Origin: Bifidobacterium breve | Lineage (GTDB): Bacteria; Actinomycetota; Actinomycetes; UBA12327 | Assembly (NCBI GenBank): GCA_943332445.1 | Contig: CALQPL010000022.1 | Coordinates: 1 to 9,628 of the forward strand | DNA: 9,628 nucleotides | Reading direction: 5' to 3' | Shown: positions 1 to 6,464 of the stretch, in pieces | How the letters are laid out: each line of letters starts with the position of its first letter | Position numbering within the stretch: the stretch's first letter is position 1 | The notes under the pieces: generated by a model | The model's input: only the letters and a program-made list of their open reading frames with translations | The model's database searches: none | Told to the model about the DNA's origin: nothing | Translations under genes and position numbers: made by a program

Positions 1-117
1 CGCGGTGCTGTTTTCCGTCTGACGTTGCCCCGCAAGGTGGGCACGGTGCTGCATGGATCTCCGGTCGAGCTTGAGCCGGCAGATCGTGCCGTAACGAGCG
101 AGGAGGAATCCTCGTGA
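1..117 (+). CDS. mtrB: MtrB sensor histidine kinase, C-terminal end (partial)
   Basis: The first 38 codons, open at the left edge, end in TGA at 115-117. The peptide starts RGAVFRLTLPRKVG, which fits the last strand of a histidine kinase ATPase domain (the 'G-A-x-F-x-L-x-L-P' end after the G2 box), followed by a short acidic tail ending EEESS. Alone this would only say 'histidine kinase'. The MtrB call rests on lpqB lying directly downstream, the standard mtrA-mtrB-lpqB order of actinobacteria. MtrB is the membrane sensor that phosphorylates MtrA, a regulator of cell division, cell wall and replication genes. The catalytic core and sensor domain lie outside the window. Its stop overlaps the lpqB start (GTGA), so the two are probably translationally coupled. 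Confidence 0.8.
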   Translation, partial: RGAVFRLTLPRKVGTVLHGSPVELEPADRAVTSEEESS

Positions 118-1805
118 AGCGCCCCGCCCTCGTGATCGTGTCAGCGGCACTGTTTCTCGCTGGGTGCGCGAGTGTGCCCACTAGCGGGCAGGTCAACCTT
201 GGAGCAAACGTCACCGGCGGAAATTCTTTTGACGCAGTGGTACCGGTGGTTCGCCCTCCTCGGGTGGGGGATTCGCCAGTGGAAATCGTCTCTGGTTTCT
301 TACAAGCCAATGTCAGTGCATCCGATGACTATGCCGTCGCTCGCGCTTACCTAGCTCCGGAAGTAACCGAAACCTGGAACCCCGCTACAGGGGCAACGAT
401 CATTAACGATTCCAATGGGGTGCAGTTAGTTCGTCGTGGTTCGCGCGTGCTGCTCTCTGAACCTCAAGTGGGTCAATTGAGCTCGGTCGGAACCTACGTA
501 CCTAGTCCGAGAAATACTCAACTTGATACCGACTTCACGGTGCGACAAGTTGATGGGCAATGGCGCATTGACGGAGTGCGTGATGGCCTGCTACTGACAC
601 CCACTACTTTGAATCGGGTATATACCAGCGCTGAGCGCTATTTTCTTAATGTCGATGAGTCACGGTTGGTGCCAGATCGCATTCTGGTTCCCATTGACCG
701 ACGTGGCTTGCTCACCTCGTTAGTGCGTGGCCTGTTGACCGGCCCGTCGGCCTGGCTGGCGCCGGCTGTTCGCACGGCGGTGCCTCGCGGCACCAAGTTA
801 GATATTGACGCGGTGCCGATTGAAGGCACAACGGCAGTGGTTGACCTCACCGAGCAAGCCTTAGCGGCTAACGACAGTCAGCGCCGCATTCTCGCCGCTC
901 AGATCGTGTGGACCGTGACCAGTATTGAAACGGTAACTGCGGTTCGAATTACCGTTAACGGACAGCCCTTGCCTCTTGCTGGACTAGGTGATGTGTTGTC
1001 CCGCAAAGATTTTGCTGGGGTTGATCCGGACGGCCTGTCCGCGAAATCCAGCGCATTTGTCGTCGTGGGCAGGCGACTGAACCAGGTCACGACAGCGGGC
1101 ATTGCTCCAGTCGCAGGGGTGTTCGGCGAAGGGTCAGTGCGACTAGGACGTATTGCCGTGGATTTTGCGCAAACTCGAGCCGGATCTACCGTGTCTGTCG
1201 CCGGGGCTCAGTCAACGATTTACCTTGCTGATCTGAAGCCCGCATCGCAAGTAACCCCCGTGGCTGGTCAAGTACCCGCCCTTTCCCTTTCTTACTCTTT
1301 GGCCGGTGATCTCTGGGTCGCCAGTCAAGGATCTGTGCGCATCATCAAGGCATCCGGAAAAGTCTCGCGAGTTCGGGTCAATGGCCTGGCGACACCTGTG
1401 CTTGTTCGGGTGGCTCGCGATGGCGCTCGAGCCTTAGTGATCGCTTCCTCGGGTGGACAGCGACAGGTGTACCTGATGCGGATCGTGCGTTCCGGGGGGC
1501 AGTATCAGTTGGAATCGCCACAACTGGTTCAAAATTCTCTTACGTCCATTGTTGATTGCGCATGGAACGACGCCAACACAGCTGTGGTGATCGGCAGCTC
1601 TCGAACTGGAGTGACTCAGGTCTACTCCGTCAGCGTGGGCTCGCCAGATGTGAGTGCGGCAGGTGGTGTGGCATCCATGTCAGCCATCGCAGCAGCACCC
1701 GGTAGTGCCTTGCTTGTTGAAGCGCCTAGCGGCGTGTGGGAAAACTCGGGTCTGGGATGGCGACTGAGTGTTGCGCGTGGCAGGTCACCGGCTTATCCGG
1801 GTTGA
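114..1805 (+). CDS. lpqB: Lipoprotein LpqB, partner of the MtrAB two-component system
   Basis: A 563-residue lipoprotein. The N-terminus is a short basic stretch (MKRP), a hydrophobic core and a lipobox LAGC at 15-18, so Cys18 should be lipidated and the protein anchored outside the membrane. Residues about 195-290 fit a GerMN domain (RGLLTGPSAWL region, then a VVDLTEQAL strand-helix). Residues about 310-563 are rich in short beta strands and match the LpqB beta-propeller. Length is typical of the family (about 560-600). The GTG start is chosen because AGGAGG lies at 101-106, 7 bases upstream, and because it gives a complete signal peptide. In mycobacteria LpqB binds the extracellular part of MtrB and modulates MtrA signalling; the same role here is inferred from family and position. 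No frameshift or missing motif is seen. Confidence 0.93.
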   Translation: MKRPALVIVSAALFLAGCASVPTSGQVNLGANVTGGNSFDAVVPVVRPPRVGDSPVEIVSGFLQANVSASDDYAVARAYLAPEVTETWNPATGATIINDSNGVQLVRRGSRVLLSEPQVGQLSSVGTYVPSPRNTQLDTDFTVRQVDGQWRIDGVRDGLLLTPTTLNRVYTSAERYFLNVDESRLVPDRILVPIDRRGLLTSLVRGLLTGPSAWLAPAVRTAVPRGTKLDIDAVPIEGTTAVVDLTEQALAANDSQRRILAAQIVWTVTSIETVTAVRITVNGQPLPLAGLGDVLSRKDFAGVDPDGLSAKSSAFVVVGRRLNQVTTAGIAPVAGVFGEGSVRLGRIAVDFAQTRAGSTVSVAGAQSTIYLADLKPASQVTPVAGQVPALSLSYSLAGDLWVASQGSVRIIKASGKVSRVRVNGLATPVLVRVARDGARALVIASSGGQRQVYLMRIVRSGGQYQLESPQLVQNSLTSIVDCAWNDANTAVVIGSSRTGVTQVYSVSVGSPDVSAAGGVASMSAIAAAPGSALLVEAPSGVWENSGLGWRLSVARGRSPAYPG

Positions 1806-1837
1806 TTCGGTGTTTCCAGCGGCCTGACAACCCCATT

Positions 1838-1843
1838 TAGATT
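1838..1843 (+). promoter_or_regulatory. Possible -10 element before comF
   Basis: TAGATT fits the TAnnnT pattern of actinobacterial sigma-70-type -10 boxes and lies in the 81-base gap between lpqB and comF, about 44 bases before the comF ATG. No good -35 is found 16-18 bases upstream. It could let comF be transcribed apart from mtrB-lpqB. This is a weak call from the hexamer alone. Confidence 0.25.
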
Positions 1844-1886
1844 CGACCTGTGCACCTCACCCCTCCCGTGCCCACAGAGTGCTCCC

Positions 1887-2600
1887 ATGTCCTCCGATCA
1901 CTTGTTCCCGAGTCAAGGGAGTACGTCGCTACGTGCGACCGTGCATGCCTGGGCTCAACTCGTGGCGCCGCTGTCGTGTGCGGGTTGTGGAGCTCCAGAC
2001 GTCAGTCCCTGTCCCATCTGCTGTGTCACGCTCCTTCGATCGGTTCCCCGCGTTGTTCATCACCCACTCCACGTCCCGGTGATAGCCGCCACGGCGTATG
2101 CAGGTCCCGCACGCAGGTTGGTGTTGATGCACAAAGACCGTGGTCGGACATCGTTAGCCACTCCGCTGGGTGCAGCCTTGGGAGCTGCCGTGCGAAAGGC
2201 CGTAGTCGCCGTCGATGGCTCCGTTCCTGCCGTGCAGCTCGTGCCTGTTCCCTCGCGACGAATGAATCTGGTGCGTCGCGGCCGGTCAACAGTGGCTGAA
2301 CTAGCGCAGGCCGCATGTCGAGAACTAGACAACGGTTCAACCGTTGAATCCGTTCTGCGCGTGTGCCAACCGCTGCGTGATCAAGTCGGTCTCACCGCTG
2401 ATCAACGACGGCGCAATCTCGCCGGGGCCTTCGTTGCGAGCCGACCAGCTCACGAGGCTGCCCGGGGGAAGATGCCGGTGGTAGTTGTTGATGACATCGT
2501 GACTTCGGGAGCCACCTCGGCCGAAGCCGTTCGTGCATTAGAGGCCAGTGGGTATTGGGTGGTAGGCGTAGCGGCCGTGTGTGGCCCGCGCCAGCGATAG
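1887..2600 (+). CDS. comF: ComF family phosphoribosyltransferase-fold protein
   Basis: A 237-residue protein of the ComF/GntX family. Residues 31-45 hold a CxxC-x7-CxxC zinc-ribbon motif (Cys31, Cys34, Cys42, Cys45). Residues about 90-237 form the type I phosphoribosyltransferase fold: VPVPSRRMNLVRRG, where ComF proteins carry 'VPvp..r...RGfNq', and the PRPP-binding loop VVVVDDIVTSGAT at 198-210. In competent bacteria ComF acts in DNA uptake; in actinobacteria with no known competence its role and substrate are unsettled. The start is the least certain part. ATG 1887 has no real ribosome binding site (only AGAG nearby), and GTG at 1941 in the same frame, still upstream of the zinc motif, would also be possible. 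It probably belongs to the lpqB transcript or has its own weak promoter. Confidence 0.9.
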   Translation: MSSDHLFPSQGSTSLRATVHAWAQLVAPLSCAGCGAPDVSPCPICCVTLLRSVPRVVHHPLHVPVIAATAYAGPARRLVLMHKDRGRTSLATPLGAALGAAVRKAVVAVDGSVPAVQLVPVPSRRMNLVRRGRSTVAELAQAACRELDNGSTVESVLRVCQPLRDQVGLTADQRRRNLAGAFVASRPAHEAARGKMPVVVVDDIVTSGATSAEAVRALEASGYWVVGVAAVCGPRQR

Positions 2601-2605
2601 GCAGC

Positions 2606-2635
2606 TGGTCGAGATGGGGTAGTGGTCGGTAAGTT
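2606..2635 (+). promoter_or_regulatory. Candidate promoter after comF
   Basis: TAAGTT at 2630-2635 fits the TAnnnT -10 pattern; an 18-base spacer leads back to TGGTCG at 2606-2611, a poor -35 (3 of 6 to TTGACA). Transcription would start about 6-8 bases past the -10, at or next to G2642, which is also the first base of a GTG codon. That geometry is typical of leaderless mRNAs in actinobacteria. The call rests on the -10 and its spacing only. Confidence 0.35.
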
Positions 2636-2641
2636 GGAGCC

Positions 2642-2713
2642 GTGACACTCGCTCGGGTCCGTGGTTGCGTTGGAGCCTTGTGCTCCGGCAAGCCGATGCC
2701 AGTCGCAGGCTAA
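2642..2713 (+). CDS. Possible leaderless 23-residue leader peptide upstream of secA
   Basis: GTG at 2642 opens 23 codons ending in TAA (2711-2713). The peptide begins MTLARVRGCVGALC and ends PMPVAG. It has two cysteines four residues apart and a C-terminal half rich in Gly and Pro. There is no ribosome binding site, but the -10-like TAAGTT sits 6 bases upstream, so the predicted 5' end coincides with the start codon, as in leaderless actinobacterial genes. The hairpin GGAGC/GCTCC (2672-2686) lies inside the frame and more pairing follows the stop, so a leader-peptide role is conceivable. It lacks a SecM-type signal sequence and matches no family I recognise. A 24-codon frame can easily occur by chance, so this is tentative. 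Confidence 0.22.
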   Translation: MTLARVRGCVGALCSGKPMPVAG

Positions 2714-2771
2714 ACGGTCCACGTAAGGCGACTTTTTGTCGTTCGATCACGGTGCGGCTTAGGAGTAAGTC

Positions 2772-2818
2772 CTGCCTTGCCGGTCGATCAGATATCGGCC
2801 GATCCAAGAGAGGGGCAG
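2772..2818 (+). other. Extended stem-loop in the secA upstream region
   Basis: The core is an 8-pair stem, CGGTCGAT (2781-2788) with ATCGGCCG (2794-2801), with one G-U pair and a 5-base loop CAGAT. It is extended below by CTTG (2776-2779) with CAAG (2805-2808) and by CTGC (2772-2775) with GCAG (2815-2818), with small internal loops and a right-side bulge. Sixteen pairs in a nested arrangement suggest RNA structure, either part of a long secA leader or of a separate small RNA. It is not followed by T residues, so it is not an intrinsic terminator. No known RNA family was recognised. Confidence 0.4.
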
Positions 2819-2898
2819 TAGTGGCGCCAGCGCTGCGAAATCCCCAGCAGGCGAATGTGGGGTCGAAGACCAGGTCGGCCGGGCGAGTGTCATCCCCC

Positions 2899-2941
2899 CA
2901 GCCCCACGCGCCTACGATGGAGGCATCCCCCCTCGGGGCTG
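2899..2941 (+). promoter_or_regulatory. secA: Hairpin immediately before the secA ribosome binding site
   Basis: CAGCCCC (2899-2905) is perfectly complementary to GGGGCTG (2935-2941), with an inner stem GCCT (2910-2913)/AGGC (2921-2924). The structure ends 3 bases before the AGAGGAG ribosome binding site of secA. In a transcript starting upstream of 2899 it would stack against the initiation region and could influence secA translation. A -10-like hexamer lies inside it, so a transcript from that point would lack the left arm. Confidence 0.4.
2913..2918 (+). promoter_or_regulatory. secA: Possible proximal -10 element for secA
   Basis: TACGAT fits TAnnnT, with a G three bases upstream (GCCTACGAT, position 2910). 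It lies 41 bases before the secA start codon, predicting a transcript start near 2925. No convincing -35 is seen 16-18 bases upstream. Promoters that rely mainly on the -10 are common in actinobacteria, so it is plausible but unproven. Confidence 0.3.
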
Positions 2942-2944
2942 ACC

Positions 2945-2951
2945 AGAGGAG
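2945..2951 (+). promoter_or_regulatory. secA: Ribosome binding site deciding the secA start
   Basis: AGAGGAG lies 8 bases before GTG 2960, a normal spacing, but only 2 bases before the in-frame TTG 2954, which is too close. It therefore selects GTG 2960. Confidence 0.75.
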
Positions 2952-2959
2952 CCTTGTCA

Positions 2960-5698
2960 GTGGCAGCCATTGTTGACCGTATCTTCCGTGCGGGTGAAGG
3001 CAAGACCCTGCGCAAACTTGAGAAATTGGCCGAGCAGGTCAACCTCATCGAAGATGGATTCACCTCCCTCACAGACGATCAGTTAAAAGCCCTCACCGCT
3101 GAATACAAGCAACGCTATATCGATGGTGAGTCGCTGGACGACCTCTTGCCCGAAGCTTTTGCCACTGTTCGCGAAGCCGCGAAGCGCGTTTTGGGTCAAC
3201 GTCACTACGACGTTCAAATCATGGGTGGTGCCGCACTGCACCTGGGCAACATCGCTGAAATGCGTACTGGTGAAGGTAAGACCTTGGTGTCGACTTTGCC
3301 GGCTTACCTCAATGCGCTTGCTGGCCAAGGCGTCCATGTCGTCACGGTCAACGATTACCTCGCTGAACGTGACTCTGAATGGATGGGACGGGTTCACCGA
3401 TTCCTTGGCCTCACCGTTGGATGTATCCGTTCGCAGATGCCGACCGACGAGCGCCGCGCTGCTTATGCCGCTGATATCACCTATGGCACGAATAACGAAT
3501 TTGGATTCGACTATCTGCGCGACAACATGGCGCTGGATAAAGAGGATCTCGTCCAGCGTGGCCACTTTTTCGCCGTCATCGACGAAGTTGACTCCATCTT
3601 GATTGATGAGGCTCGAACCCCGTTGATCATCAGTGGTCCAGCTGATGAGCCGAGCAAGTGGTACACCGAATTTTCCACCATGGTTCGTCGCTTGGTGCGC
3701 GATGAAGACTACGAAGTCGACGAAAAGAAGCGGACCGTTGGAATTCTTGAATCTGGTGTGGAAAAGATTGAAGACTGGGTGGGCATCGACAACCTCTACG
3801 AACCTGTCAATACACCGTTGGTCGGATACTTGAACAACGCCATTAAGGCCAAGGAACTCTTCAAGGTCGACAAGGATTACGTCGTCATGGCTGGGGAAGT
3901 CCTCATCGTTGATGAACACACGGGTCGTATGTTGCCTGGCCGTCGTTATAGCGAAGGAATGCACCAGGCGATTGAAGCCAAGGAAGGCGTGGAGATCCTC
4001 CGGGAGAATCAAACGCTGGCCACCATTACTTTGCAAAACTTCTTCCGGCTGTACGAAAAGCTCGGTGGTATGACCGGTACGGCCATGACGGAAGCTGCGG
4101 AATTCCTCCAGATTTACGAACTCGGTGTGGTGCCCATTCCTACGAACCGCGACATGATTCGACTGGACAAGCCGGACTTGATTTATCGCACGGCCTCAGC
4201 GAAGTACGCAGCCGTTATTGATGACATCGTGGAACGACACGAAAAGGGTCAACCCGTTCTGGTGGGTACGACGAGTGTGGAGAAGTCTGAGGACTTGTCC
4301 AAGATGCTGCGCCGTCGTGGGATTCCGCACGAAGTCTTGAACGCCAAGTTCCACGAGCGCGAAGCATCCATCATCGCTCAGGCTGGACGCAAGAATGCGG
4401 TGACCGTAGCCACCAACATGGCCGGTCGAGGCACCGACATCATGCTCGGCGGAAACGCTGAGGCAATGGCAACTGCTGAACTGGCCCAGCGCGGTCTTGA
4501 TCCAGTGGACACCCCCGATGAGTTCAATGAAGCCTGGCAAGCAGCCGTGGCAAAGGCCGAAGTTGCCGTTGCCGCTGAGCGTGATGAAGTGCGAAGCGTC
4601 GGCGGTCTCTACGTGGTCGCCACTGAGCGTCACGAATCACGTCGTATCGATAACCAGTTGCGTGGTCGATCCGGTCGACAGGGCGACCCCGGTGAGTCGC
4701 GTTTCTATCTCTCCCTTGAGGACGATTTGCTGCGCTTGTTCAACGCGGGTGCGATTGACTCTTTCTTGGTTCGTTTTAACGTTCCCGATGATGTGCCGAT
4801 TGAGGCCAAGTTAGTCACCAACGCGATTCGTTCGGCGCAGACGCAAGTCGAGTCGCAAAACTTCGAGATCCGTAAGAACGTTCTCAAGTACGACGAGGTG
4901 CTCAACCGTCAGCGTCTGGTCATCTATAGCGAGCGTCGCAAGGTTCTTGAAGGCGAAGACCTGCACGATCAAGTGGCCGGTTTCATCGAAGACGTGGTTA
5001 GTGCCTATGCGATGGCTGCCACGGCCGATGGTTATGCCGAAGAGTGGGACCTCGATACGTTGTGGCAAGCATTTGCCGGCGTGTACAACATCCAACTCAC
5101 CATCGATGACGTCGTCGAGGAATCTGGTGGCCCCCGAGAGTCGTTGAACGGGGAGTTCATCGCCTCCATCATCAAGGAAGACGTTCAGGCAGCCTATGCC
5201 GCTCGTGAAGCCGAGCTGGGTGCGGAAATTTTGCGTGAACTTGAGCGGCGAGTGGTCTTGTCGGTCCTTGACCAAAAATGGCGCGAACACCTCTATGAGA
5301 TGGACTACCTCCAAGAAGGCATCGGTTTGCGCGCGCTAGCGCAGCGTGACCCGGTCGTGGAATACCAGCGCGAAGGCTATGACCTTTTCGTCGCCATGAT
5401 GGATGCCATCAAGGAAGAGTCGGCGAGCCTGGTCTTCAATGTCGACGTCGAAGTTGAGGCCACGCCCGATGAGGGTCCGGAAATCATCACACCAGGTTTG
5501 GTTGAACCTCGACGACCGGCAGCCTTGCAGTACACGGCTCCCGATATCGATGCAACCGGCGGATTGACTCAATCGGTAGCTACTACGGGGCCGATTATTG
5601 ACCCTGAATTTGGTGAGGTCTCCAAGAATGCTCTGTGTCCGTGCGGTTCAGGACGCAAGTACAAGCGGTGTCACGGAGATCCCAAACAGCGCGCTTAA
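2960..5698 (+). CDS. secA: Preprotein translocase ATPase SecA
   Basis: A 912-residue SecA, the ATPase that pushes preproteins through SecYEG. It has the full domain order: NBD1 with Walker A MRTGEGKT (101-108, Lys107) and Walker B DEVD (208-211), the preprotein cross-linking domain after about 220, NBD2 with the TNMAGRGTDI and QLRGRSGRQGDPG motifs, helical scaffold and wing domains, and a flexible linker ending in a SEC-C zinc motif CPCGSGRKYKRCH (Cys893, Cys895, Cys904, His905). That tail normally binds zinc, SecB or ribosomes. Length fits the housekeeping SecA (SecA1 type), not the shorter SecA2. The start is GTG 2960, giving MAAIVDRIFRAGEGK at the N-terminus. The frame stays open upstream to 2855, but that part is Pro/Arg-rich and unlike SecA. 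The gene stands alone, with structured DNA upstream and a convergent neighbour one base after its stop. Confidence 0.98.
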   Translation: MAAIVDRIFRAGEGKTLRKLEKLAEQVNLIEDGFTSLTDDQLKALTAEYKQRYIDGESLDDLLPEAFATVREAAKRVLGQRHYDVQIMGGAALHLGNIAEMRTGEGKTLVSTLPAYLNALAGQGVHVVTVNDYLAERDSEWMGRVHRFLGLTVGCIRSQMPTDERRAAYAADITYGTNNEFGFDYLRDNMALDKEDLVQRGHFFAVIDEVDSILIDEARTPLIISGPADEPSKWYTEFSTMVRRLVRDEDYEVDEKKRTVGILESGVEKIEDWVGIDNLYEPVNTPLVGYLNNAIKAKELFKVDKDYVVMAGEVLIVDEHTGRMLPGRRYSEGMHQAIEAKEGVEILRENQTLATITLQNFFRLYEKLGGMTGTAMTEAAEFLQIYELGVVPIPTNRDMIRLDKPDLIYRTASAKYAAVIDDIVERHEKGQPVLVGTTSVEKSEDLSKMLRRRGIPHEVLNAKFHEREASIIAQAGRKNAVTVATNMAGRGTDIMLGGNAEAMATAELAQRGLDPVDTPDEFNEAWQAAVAKAEVAVAAERDEVRSVGGLYVVATERHESRRIDNQLRGRSGRQGDPGESRFYLSLEDDLLRLFNAGAIDSFLVRFNVPDDVPIEAKLVTNAIRSAQTQVESQNFEIRKNVLKYDEVLNRQRLVIYSERRKVLEGEDLHDQVAGFIEDVVSAYAMAATADGYAEEWDLDTLWQAFAGVYNIQLTIDDVVEESGGPRESLNGEFIASIIKEDVQAAYAAREAELGAEILRELERRVVLSVLDQKWREHLYEMDYLQEGIGLRALAQRDPVVEYQREGYDLFVAMMDAIKEESASLVFNVDVEVEATPDEGPEIITPGLVEPRRPAALQYTAPDIDATGGLTQSVATTGPIIDPEFGEVSKNALCPCGSGRKYKRCHGDPKQRA

Positions 5699-5699
5699 G

Positions 5700-6311
5700 T
5701 TATGCACCCGGTGAGTAGTCATCGGCAAAGTAGCCGGTGATGGAGTGATCTGGGCTATCGACCACGGTGCAGATCCATCGACCATCGAGCCCTTCGAGTC
5801 GAATGGCTAACGGGATGGGGCGTGCAGGACCGATCAAGATGACCGTTGCTTCCACAATGCCGTCGGCCGGTTCGACCACACGCATGGAAGCGATCGAATA
5901 GCGACCAATACGCACGACTTCGCCCGGACGTGACCGCGGTGTAGCACTCGGGTGGGCTGCTCGCACGCGAGCGCTGTATTGCAAATGACTCAGGACATCG
6001 GGTGTGGTCCACCGAATGAGTTGGCTCGCGGGGCGCTGTCCGAGATAAACCTCGACCATGGCCATCGCCATACGTGCGACCCATGCACCAGCCGGAGGAA
6101 GGTCGGCTCGCGCAGTAGGAAGACGAGAAAACTCAGCGTGGGCATCAACTAAGACCAAGCGGGGTGGCAGCGGCGGTGTGGCAGGAACATCGGCACCAAC
6201 GGTGAATTCAAGGTCGAGGGCTTGCTGGCCCGCGGCTGGCATCAGTGGTTGACGCTCGTGCTGCGTTGGAGCAACGACGAGTTGCAGGGTGGGGTGAGTG
6301 GTGGCAGTCAT
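5700..6311 (-). CDS. Rv3235 family (DUF6459-like) protein of unknown function
   Basis: A 203-residue soluble protein. Residues 1-75 are a low-complexity, Pro/Ala-rich N-terminal tail. The conserved domain covers about 76-195: a helix WVARMAMAMVEVYLGQRPASQLIRW, where family members have 'a..la.a..EvL.G.RP..QL.rw', then TPDVLSHLQ, and a beta-rich part ending LEGLDGRWICTVV. I recognise this as the Rv3235/DUF6459 type, found in actinobacteria close to secA. It has no signal peptide or membrane segment, and no enzymatic residues are apparent. The cone-like beta fold resembles SnoaL/NTF2-type proteins, but that is a guess. The start ATG 6311 has GGGAGAAG (6321-6314) upstream and a good promoter behind it. 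It converges on secA with one base between the stop codons and no terminator hairpin. Confidence 0.85.
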   Translation of the reverse strand: MTATTHPTLQLVVAPTQHERQPLMPAAGQQALDLEFTVGADVPATPPLPPRLVLVDAHAEFSRLPTARADLPPAGAWVARMAMAMVEVYLGQRPASQLIRWTTPDVLSHLQYSARVRAAHPSATPRSRPGEVVRIGRYSIASMRVVEPADGIVEATVILIGPARPIPLAIRLEGLDGRWICTVVDSPDHSITGYFADDYSPGA

Positions 6312-6313
6312 GG

Positions 6314-6321
6314 CTTCTCCC
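6314..6321 (-). promoter_or_regulatory. Ribosome binding site of the Rv3235-family gene
   Basis: On the minus strand GGGAGAAG lies just before ATG 6311; the GGAG core (6320-6317) is 5 bases from the start. It confirms this start and shows the gene is translated from a short leader. Confidence 0.6.
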
Positions 6322-6336
6322 GTGTACTTCGATCCA

Positions 6337-6352
6337 TTTGCCTATGTTTGCC
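6337..6352 (-). repeat. Direct repeat GGCAAA-N4-GGCAAA at the transcription start
   Basis: On the minus strand GGCAAA occurs at 6352-6347 and again at 6342-6337, separated by CATA, a 10-base period equal to about one helical turn. It covers the predicted start point of the minus-strand promoter, where a bound repressor would block initiation. No regulator is known for this sequence. Confidence 0.45.
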
Positions 6353-6354
6353 AC

Positions 6355-6384
6355 TATTTATGTCCAAAATGTCCGTTTCGTCAA
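6355..6384 (-). promoter_or_regulatory. Sigma-70-type promoter of the Rv3235-family gene
   Basis: On the minus strand TTGACG (6384-6379, 5 of 6 to consensus) is followed by an 18-base spacer and TAAATA (6360-6355); shifting one base gives ATAAAT with 17. Transcription would start near 6348, about 37 bases before the start codon. This is the best promoter match in the window. Short direct repeats lie in the spacer and just past the -10. Confidence 0.65.
6361..6374 (-). repeat. Direct repeat GGACA-N4-GGACA in the promoter spacer
   Basis: On the minus strand GGACA (6374-6370), TTTT and GGACA (6365-6361) lie between the -35 and -10 boxes. The 9-base period and central position would suit binding of a dimer or tandem monomers. 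The function is inferred from position only; five-base units can arise by chance. Confidence 0.4.
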
Positions 6385-6464
6385 CCCCTTGCCCCCAGCG
6401 GTGGATGGTGGCCAAGATCGACTCCTGGGCCTGGTTGGGCCAGCGAAAGGTGGGTGGGGGAGCC

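Larger units (their letters stand above)
2601..2959 (+). other. 359-base gap between comF and secA, without hpf
   Basis: No long reading frame on either strand has plausible protein character: the candidates are Arg/Ser/Pro-rich translations of GC-rich noncoding DNA with no ribosome binding sites. Many actinobacteria have the ribosome hibernation factor gene hpf here; nothing in the six frames resembles it. The gap contains a promoter-like -10 (2630), a 23-codon leaderless ORF candidate (2642-2713), small hairpins at 2672-2686 (GGAGC/GCTCC) and 2729-2741 (CGAC-TTTTT-GTCG), a larger stem-loop at 2772-2818, a second -10-like hexamer at 2913 and a hairpin at 2899-2941 directly before the secA ribosome binding site. 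No hairpin is followed by a T-run, so no intrinsic terminator is called. No riboswitch class or housekeeping RNA that I know was recognised. Confidence 0.75.

Noticed and set aside
1850..2299. Open frame from GTG 1850, positioned 6 bases after a -10-like TAGATT, so it could be leaderless
   Set aside because: The translation is Ser/Arg/Cys-rich with no domain, and the overlapping comF frame has clear zinc and PRPP motifs.
2729..2741. Hairpin CGAC-TTTTT-GTCG as an intrinsic terminator of comF
   Set aside because: Only four firm pairs, and the T-run is in the loop, not after the stem.
2538..2807. Minus-strand frames of about 90 codons across the end of comF and the gap
   Set aside because: No initiation signals and no recognisable protein character; parts are the reverse of comF.
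2855..2959. Longer secA N-terminus from ATG 2855
   Set aside because: The extra 35 residues are Pro/Arg-rich and unlike SecA; the ribosome binding site fits GTG 2960.
2601..2959. Known RNA families (tmRNA, RNase P, cobalamin, cyclic-di-GMP and cyclic-di-AMP riboswitches)
   Set aside because: Compared from memory with their conserved boxes; none of these motifs was found. An Infernal scan against Rfam would decide.
2665..2976. 103-codon frame in the comF-secA gap
   Set aside because: No ribosome binding site, low-complexity Arg/Ser composition, runs into secA in the wrong frame.
3083..4036. 317-codon open frame on the minus strand within secA
   Set aside because: It lies opposite the most conserved part of SecA, has no ribosome binding site, and its composition is that expected from the reverse of a coding strand.
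6222..6464. Longer N-terminus (81 more residues) for the gene at 6465
   Set aside because: It would run through the divergent promoter and the start of the opposite gene, and does not resemble the family's MEW start.
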